Assembly (NCBI GenBank): GCA_024640385.1
Contig: JAHEFC010000125.1
Span: forward strand, 1 to 9,955
DNA length: 9,955 bases
Source: Sphingobacteriales bacterium
GTDB lineage: Bacteria; Bacteroidota; Bacteroidia; Chitinophagales; Chitinophagaceae
Reading direction: 5' to 3'
Position numbers and translations under genes: made by a program. A model generated the notes under the pieces. That model made no database searches. It was given only the letters and a program-made list of their open reading frames with translations, and was not told where the DNA came from. This document shows positions 5,640 to 9,955 of the stretch, piece by piece; within the stretch, counting starts at the first letter, position 1, and every line of letters starts with the position of its first letter.

Positions 5640-8396
5640 CTATTCAGGCTCATACCCCAGCATGAAGGTGAACCTGGAAGCATCCTTGATTTTTCCTCCG
5701 TTCGTCAGCCTGTCTATCCCTACACCATAGTCAAATCCAAGCAAACCAAACATCGGGAGGAAGAAACGCATACCCAGACCCACGGATCTTCTTAACCGGA
5801 ATGGATTATAGGTTTTGAAAGAATACCATCCATTCGCGGCTTCAAAGAAAGCAAGACCGAAAATGGTACTGCTTGGATTGGTTACAAGCGGGTACCGTAT
5901 CTCCATCGTATACTTATTGAAGATAGTAAAGAACTGTGAAGCCTGTTGCTGATCCGGGTTAATAGATGGTTCAGAAGTTTCATATACCGGATAACCCCTG
6001 TGGGCGATGATATCGTAACCCAGTACGCCAAAATTGTTTGTCAGGCCCGCATCACCAACCTGGAACCGCTCAAACGGAGAGATGGGTAACTGCGAAGTAT
6101 ACCTGCCTATGAAACCGTATTTTATGGCTACACGCAATACGAACTGCCTGTTTTTTTCAGCACCCGCACCTTTTGTGAGTGGCACATACCATTCCCCTGT
6201 GAACTTCCATTTGTGGAACTCCACCAGCCTGAATATGTCTGCTTCATTTATACCCCTGAGGGAAGACCAGGGCGGAGTGAACTGACCGCTAAGCAGGAAG
6301 TTGGAACCACTTCTCGGGAAGATGGGCTGGTCGATAGAAGACCTGTTCAACGCGATCTTCAAACTGAAGTTGGTTGAAGTACCCGTATTAAAACCCGGGA
6401 AGATCGGGTAGTTCCTTGCATTATAATTGATGAAGTTCAGCGAATATACCAGCGTGAAGAAGTCATCCGGCCACTTCAATTGCTTGCCCAATGAAAGGGT
6501 CATACCCGTTGTTTTCAGGTAAGAAGAATCAGAATATTTCCTGTCAAACAATCCGGTACTGGGATTGTATGCATTTGAAAACTTGTTATTGAAAATGCTG
6601 ACCGTAAAGGAATTTCTTTTCTTGCCTCCAAGCCATGGCTCTGTGAAAGAAGCATTGATAGAACGGTAATAACGTCCGTTGGACTGGAACCTTAAAGAGA
6701 GCTTCTGGCCATCACCTGAAGGCAGGGGATCCCAGGTTTCTTTCTTGAATATGTTCCTGATTGAAAAGTTATTAAAGGTTACACCAAGCGTACCGGTCAA
6801 ACCGATACCGCCACCCCAACCTGCAGACAGTTCAAGCTGGTCTGAAGATTTCTCAACCACAGAATAATTAATGTCCACCGTTCCGTCTTCCTGGTTAGGC
6901 ACGGGCTGCAGACCAAGTTTTTCCTGTTCAAAATATCCAAGGTTGACGATCTCTCGCTGGGACCGTATAAGGTCAGACCTGCTGAACTTCTCTCCCGGCA
7001 CGGTTCTCAACTCACGACGGATAACATACTCCTTGGTTTTATCATTACCTGATATGTTCACGTTTTTGATCGTTGCCTGCGGACCTTCCCGAAGCCTGAT
7101 CTCAAAATCGATGGTATCATTATACACTGCGGTTTCCACAGGGTCGATCTGGAAGAACAGGTAACCATCGTCCATATATAATGAACTGATATCTCCACCT
7201 TCCTGGGAAAGTTCCTTACCCAGGCGCTTATTCAGGGTCTCTATATTATAAGTATCCCCTTTCTTGATATTCAAAAGCAGTGAAAGCACTGAATCAGAAT
7301 ATTTGGTATTTCCTCTCCATGTGATGTTGCCGAATACATACCTGTTCCCTTCATTCACCATCAGGTCTACATTAAGCGCACCTTTCTGATTCATGTACTG
7401 GGTGTCTTTAACAATTTGCGCATCACGGAAACCCTGTGAATTCAGGTATGTCAGCACCTTCTCTTTGTCTTCCTGATATTTCTTCTCGTTGAATTTAGCA
7501 TTGGCGAACATCTTAAACCTGAACCATGGTTCTATATAATCCCTTATTGCAGAAGGCCTCAGGTATCCTTTTTCTTTCCAGAATTCAGAGAAAGTTTTTT
7601 TCTCGATCGGACCATAGGGGCTGCCCACTTCGGGAGGAAACAGTGTCACCTTACTCATTTCCTTGGTACCCTTGAGCTGAGATTTCAATTTCTGCTCAGT
7701 CACTGATTCCTGGCCAAAGAAGTGAATATTGTCAACTTTCACTTTCTTTCCTTTCGTAATGTCGAATTCAAAAACAATTTTACCTGCTGATTTTGGATCG
7801 GGCTTCTCGTTGATCTTTACGTCAACATTCATATAGCCCTTTTCAACAAAATATTTGCGGATATTCTCAATGGCATTCAACCGCATGTTGTCGGTCACAA
7901 CGCGGTTCTGGAAAATGCCCACTTTTTCTTTCAATTCATCAGCCTCACCCTTCTTCACGCCTTTAAAACTGTAATCAGAAAGCATTGGCCGCTCAGTCGC
8001 AACAATCTCCACCCAGATATTTCTTCCCTCCAGTTTGGTCACGAAGATGTTTATATTGGTAAACATGTTCTGTGTCCACAACCTGTTGATCGCTTTCGAA
8101 AAAGCGTCACCTCCGGGTAAAGTCACTTCGTCTCCCACTGCCAGGCCGGAAACAGAAATGACAATGGCAGGATCGAACATCCTTGCACCTGTCACTTTGA
8201 TCTCCTGTATGATATATTTCCTGGGCGTTTTTGCGTTTAGGATATTCAGCAACTCCGGGTCAACTGATGCCTGGGGAATCGTATCCTGAGGTATTCTGGT
8301 GCTGTCTTGCTTAACCGGAATACTATCAGTCTGCGCGGCAGTAGATTTAGCAAGAAAAAAAGCAGTAAGTATGAAGAGAGTACCAATTACGCGCAT
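5640..8396 (-). CDS. bamA: Outer-membrane protein assembly factor BamA
   Basis: Central component of the BAM complex that folds beta-barrels into the outer membrane. The 918 residues carry a signal peptide (about 1-22, ending STAAQ). POTRA domains follow from about residue 60 (KYIIQEIKVTGARMFDP) to about 505, with repeated strand-helix-helix-strand patterns such as KVKVDNIHFFGQESVTEQKL, YVFGNITWRGNTKYSDSVLSLLL and ATIKNVNISGNDKTKEYVIRREL. A long insertion (about 250-310, FSEFWKEKGYLRPSAIRDYIEPWF) lies in the POTRA3 region, as is usual in Bacteroidota. The C-terminal 16-strand barrel begins near SDQLELSAGWGGG. The loop-6 motif reads AHRGY rather than the proteobacterial VRGF. The chain ends GYEPE, without the terminal aromatic residue of proteobacterial barrels. 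It precedes two ompH genes. No full promoter match was seen in the 110 bp after uppS. Confidence 0.97.
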   Translation of the reverse strand: MRVIGTLFILTAFFLAKSTAAQTDSIPVKQDSTRIPQDTIPQASVDPELLNILNAKTPRKYIIQEIKVTGARMFDPAIVISVSGLAVGDEVTLPGGDAFSKAINRLWTQNMFTNINIFVTKLEGRNIWVEIVATERPMLSDYSFKGVKKGEADELKEKVGIFQNRVVTDNMRLNAIENIRKYFVEKGYMNVDVKINEKPDPKSAGKIVFEFDITKGKKVKVDNIHFFGQESVTEQKLKSQLKGTKEMSKVTLFPPEVGSPYGPIEKKTFSEFWKEKGYLRPSAIRDYIEPWFRFKMFANAKFNEKKYQEDKEKVLTYLNSQGFRDAQIVKDTQYMNQKGALNVDLMVNEGNRYVFGNITWRGNTKYSDSVLSLLLNIKKGDTYNIETLNKRLGKELSQEGGDISSLYMDDGYLFFQIDPVETAVYNDTIDFEIRLREGPQATIKNVNISGNDKTKEYVIRRELRTVPGEKFSRSDLIRSQREIVNLGYFEQEKLGLQPVPNQEDGTVDINYSVVEKSSDQLELSAGWGGGIGLTGTLGVTFNNFSIRNIFKKETWDPLPSGDGQKLSLRFQSNGRYYRSINASFTEPWLGGKKRNSFTVSIFNNKFSNAYNPSTGLFDRKYSDSSYLKTTGMTLSLGKQLKWPDDFFTLVYSLNFINYNARNYPIFPGFNTGTSTNFSLKIALNRSSIDQPIFPRSGSNFLLSGQFTPPWSSLRGINEADIFRLVEFHKWKFTGEWYVPLTKGAGAEKNRQFVLRVAIKYGFIGRYTSQLPISPFERFQVGDAGLTNNFGVLGYDIIAHRGYPVYETSEPSINPDQQQASQFFTIFNKYTMEIRYPLVTNPSSTIFGLAFFEAANGWYSFKTYNPFRLRRSVGLGMRFFLPMFGLLGFDYGVGIDRLTNGGKIKDASRFTFMLGYEPE

Positions 8397-8482
8397 CCGG
8401 GTTCTATTCTACAAATTTCTAAATAGGGGGCAAAATAACGGCTTTTCTTTGAATGCTTTGTTAATTAAATAAGGAGAGTGGG

Positions 8483-8506
8483 AGAAAAACACGGAGACAC
8501 AGAGGT
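8483..8506. repeat. Possible dispersed motif (CTCTGTGTCTCCGTG) at the uppS 3' end
   Basis: Directly after the uppS stop codon the minus strand reads CCTCTGTGTCTCCGTG followed by five T's. I recall sequences of this kind being common between genes in many bacterial genomes, but only one copy lies in this window, so its repeat status is not shown here. It has no strong hairpin and is not called a terminator. Confidence 0.35.
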
Positions 8507-9283
8507 TTAGCCGGGGGTTCCGGTGACTTCCTCTTTGTCTTTTTCCTCGATCTGCTGGTGGGTTTTGCCAAAGCGTCTTTCCCGTTTCTGGAAGTCGATA
8601 ATTGCCTCGTAAAGGTGTTCTTTTCTGAAATCGGGCCAGCGGGTAGAAGTGAAATACAGTTCCGCATAAGCCAGCTGGTACAACAGGAAATTACTGATCC
8701 TGAATTCCCCGCTGGTTCTGATCATTAGTTCCGGGTCAGGGAAATCGCTGGTGGAAAGATATTGTTCCAAAACATCCTGGTTGATCTTTTCGGGCTGGAT
8801 CTTGCCGGCTTTAACGTCCAAACCGATCTTCTTGACGGCATTTACCAGTTCCCAGCGGGAGCTGTAACTGAGGGCCATGACCAGGTTCAGCCCGGTATTG
8901 GCAGCGGTCATTTCAAGAGCCTCATTCAGCTCTTTACGGGCATAATCAGGCAGCATGTCCAATGCCCCGATCACATGCAGGCGTATATTATTCTTATTCA
9001 GAATAGGAACTTCTTTACGGATCGTCTCGACCAAAAGCTCCATCAGCCCTGTTACCTCATGTACCGGGCGGTCCCAGTTTTCAGTGGAAAAAGCATACAG
9101 CGTAAGGAATTCAATGCCTAATTCCGCACAACCCTCAACAATATTCCTGACACTTTCAACTCCATGAAAATGACCATAAAGACGATCCTGGCCTTTTTCC
9201 TCAGCCCATCTTCCATTACCATCCATGATGATGGCAATATGCCTGGGCAGCTTTTCCAAATTGATCTGGTCCTTTAAGGTCAT
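8507..9283 (-). CDS. uppS: Isoprenyl transferase / undecaprenyl diphosphate synthase
   Basis: cis-prenyltransferase that adds isopentenyl units to farnesyl diphosphate to make the C55 lipid carrier for peptidoglycan and other envelope glycans. With the ATG at 9283 the product is 258 residues, a normal length. The start MTLKDQINLEKLPRHIAIIM leads into the catalytic DGNGRWA (Asp21, Arg25, Trp26), followed by YGHFHGVESVR, LTLYAFSTENWDRP and the C-terminal LMIRTSGEFRISNFLLYQ and YFTSTRWPDF. The open frame continues 58 codons upstream to a TTG at 9457, but that extension only translates a 7-bp repeat array (LSPLAFR-type heptapeptides) and contains the promoter, so it is not coding. The gene lies between the DUF6089-like barrel and bamA, the order usual in this phylum. 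Confidence 0.96.
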   Translation of the reverse strand: MTLKDQINLEKLPRHIAIIMDGNGRWAEEKGQDRLYGHFHGVESVRNIVEGCAELGIEFLTLYAFSTENWDRPVHEVTGLMELLVETIRKEVPILNKNNIRLHVIGALDMLPDYARKELNEALEMTAANTGLNLVMALSYSSRWELVNAVKKIGLDVKAGKIQPEKINQDVLEQYLSTSDFPDPELMIRTSGEFRISNFLLYQLAYAELYFTSTRWPDFRKEHLYEAIIDFQKRERRFGKTHQQIEEKDKEEVTGTPG

Positions 9284-9302
9284 AATATAATTTCCCGGTT
9301 TG

Positions 9303-9310
9303 CAAAGATA
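9303..9310 (-). promoter_or_regulatory. Candidate uppS promoter (-7 box)
   Basis: On the minus strand TATCTTTG is a perfect match to TAnnTTTG, ending 19 bp before the ATG at 9283, so the leader would be only about 12-14 nt. The -33 region is weaker: TTGG begins about 23 bp upstream, slightly further than the usual 19-21 bp. It would also drive bamA and the ompH genes if there is no internal promoter. It lies between the uppS start and the 7-bp arrays. Confidence 0.6.
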
Positions 9311-9342
9311 AATTAAGTAATTGGCTAATTGACCAATATTTA

Positions 9343-9444
9343 GAGGCGAGAGGCGAAAGGCGAGAGGCGAGAGGCGAAAGGCGAAAGGCGAGAGGCGAGA
9401 GGCGAAAGGCGAGAGGCGAAAGGCGAGAGGCGAGAGGCGAGAGG
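9343..9444. repeat. 7-bp tandem array GRGGCGA-type, 14 units
   Basis: Fourteen full heptamers plus a 4-bp partial unit run without interruption. Each unit is GAGGCGA or AAGGCGA, differing only at the first base (order G G A G G A A G G A G A G G). On the minus strand they read TCGCCTC/TCGCCTT. As the unit is 7 bp, every frame gives a heptapeptide repeat and no stop codon on the uppS frame, which explains the spurious long ORF. The array is non-coding and lies about 30-130 bp upstream of the uppS -7 box. Confidence 0.95.
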
Positions 9445-9451
9445 AAAAATT

Positions 9452-9497
9452 CTGCAACCTGCAACCTGCAACCTGTAACCTGCAACCTGCAACCTGC
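9452..9497. repeat. 7-bp tandem array CTGCAAC, 6 units
   Basis: Six heptamers CTGCAAC (the fourth is CTGTAAC) plus a 4-bp partial unit. On the minus strand they read GTTGCAG. The array begins at the last base of the DUF6089-like gene's stop codon and is separated from the GRGGCGA array by only 7 bp, yet its unit is unrelated in sequence. Confidence 0.93.
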
Positions 9498-9955
9498 TAT
9501 CTCGGTCTTCCCGGCGTAGGACACTTATAACTGCTCAGGGGAATAGAGAGGCTGGCTTCAATAATAATGTATTGGTCTTTCTGGGAATTGAAACCGCGCT
9601 GCCTGCCTGCCACGCCTATTGGGGCTCCAACCTCATTACTCCGGTCTTGAAGGTAATAGGCCGGCGACTGTGGTTCAAAAGCCGAAGGACCTGCATAGGT
9701 GGTGCTGACATCGTCCAAATAGTCGGTTCCGGTAAAGCGATAAGATATTTCGAAGGCGAAGTTCAGAGATGGATTTATATTATATTTTATTCCCATGCCA
9801 ATGGGGAAACAAAATGCGGTATTGCCATAAACCTGGCGTTCAGGGTAAAATGAGCTTCCCTGTCCTTCGGTACCCAGTGGTCTCAGATAATATTTCTGGC
9901 CGTCCAGGTATGCGTAGGGATCATACCCAAATACGCCTATCCCCAGTGTGACATA
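9497..9955 (-). CDS. Outer-membrane beta-barrel protein, DUF6089-like, C-terminal part (runs off right edge)
   Basis: Only the last 152 residues are in the window; the frame is open to the right edge. Alternating aromatic strands (YVTLGIGVFGYDPYAYLDG, FCFPIGMGIKYNINPSLNFA, FEISYRFTGTDYLDDVSTTY, YIIIEASLSIPLSS) and the motif RPLGTEGQG identify an outer-membrane barrel. The combination PLGTEGQG, then GxGxKY, then TDYLDDVSTTY fits proteins that I recall as DUF6089, which usually precede uppS in Bacteroidota. The function is unknown; an envelope role is inferred from location and fold. The gene ends with a Pro/Arg-rich tail (YKCPTPGRPR) and its TAG directly adjoins a 7-bp repeat array. Confidence 0.82.
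   Translation of the reverse strand, partial: YVTLGIGVFGYDPYAYLDGQKYYLRPLGTEGQGSSFYPERQVYGNTAFCFPIGMGIKYNINPSLNFAFEISYRFTGTDYLDDVSTTYAGPSAFEPQSPAYYLQDRSNEVGAPIGVAGRQRGFNSQKDQYIIIEASLSIPLSSYKCPTPGRPR

Noticed and set aside
8461..8667. 68-residue minus-strand frame at the end of uppS
   Set aside because: It overlaps the uppS C-terminus in another frame and then reads through the CTCTGTGTCTCCGTG motif; no family features.
9343..9497. Possible CRISPR array
   Set aside because: The units are 7 bp, directly adjacent and without spacers; no cas genes are present. These are simple tandem repeats.
9216..9524. 102-residue minus-strand frame across the 7-bp arrays
   Set aside because: It is a translation of both arrays joined to a shifted frame of uppS; the heptapeptides follow from the 7-bp unit having no stop codon.

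Overview
The window looks like chromosomal DNA from a member of the Bacteroidota, probably Chitinophagales/Chitinophagaceae. Four things point there: the block DUF6089-like barrel, uppS, bamA, two ompH genes and murI in one orientation; promoter-like boxes of the Bacteroidota type (TAnnTTTG); almost no Shine-Dalgarno sequences; and the protein styles (BamA with a long insertion among its POTRA domains, short Skp/OmpH paralogs). No plasmid, phage, insertion-sequence, CRISPR or tRNA/rRNA signature was seen.

Layout. Positions 1-696 (minus) hold the N-terminal half of a class-3-like aldehyde dehydrogenase that runs off the left edge. Divergent from it, positions 769-1507 (plus) hold tadA and, one base later, a 98-residue uncharacterised protein. 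An Mn-type superoxide dismutase follows at 1613-2209 (plus), ending in a clear intrinsic terminator. The convergent gap 2210-2493 contains three copies of a CCGGTTA-based palindromic repeat. Everything from 2494 to the right edge is on the minus strand. In transcription order this is: a partial DUF6089-like outer-membrane barrel, uppS, bamA, ompH-2, ompH-1, terminator, murI, rpmH, terminator, rnpA, yidD.

Functionally the minus-strand block is a cell-envelope cluster. UppS makes the C55 lipid carrier for peptidoglycan and O-antigen synthesis. BamA inserts outer-membrane barrels, and the two OmpH/Skp-like proteins are periplasmic chaperones that would deliver clients to it. MurI supplies D-glutamate for peptidoglycan. 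The rpmH-rnpA-yidD block is the conserved L34, RNase P protein and membrane-insertion-factor trio.

The coding content is ordinary housekeeping, and I did not find a convincing new multi-gene system. The unusual material is between the genes. Several intergenic spaces carry distinct short-repeat families: 48-bp CCGGTTA palindromes, 9-bp AATGTGRTG units on both sides of murI, a perfect 17-bp inverted repeat over the rpmH promoter, and two adjacent 7-bp arrays before uppS. One of those arrays creates a false N-terminal extension of the uppS reading frame.
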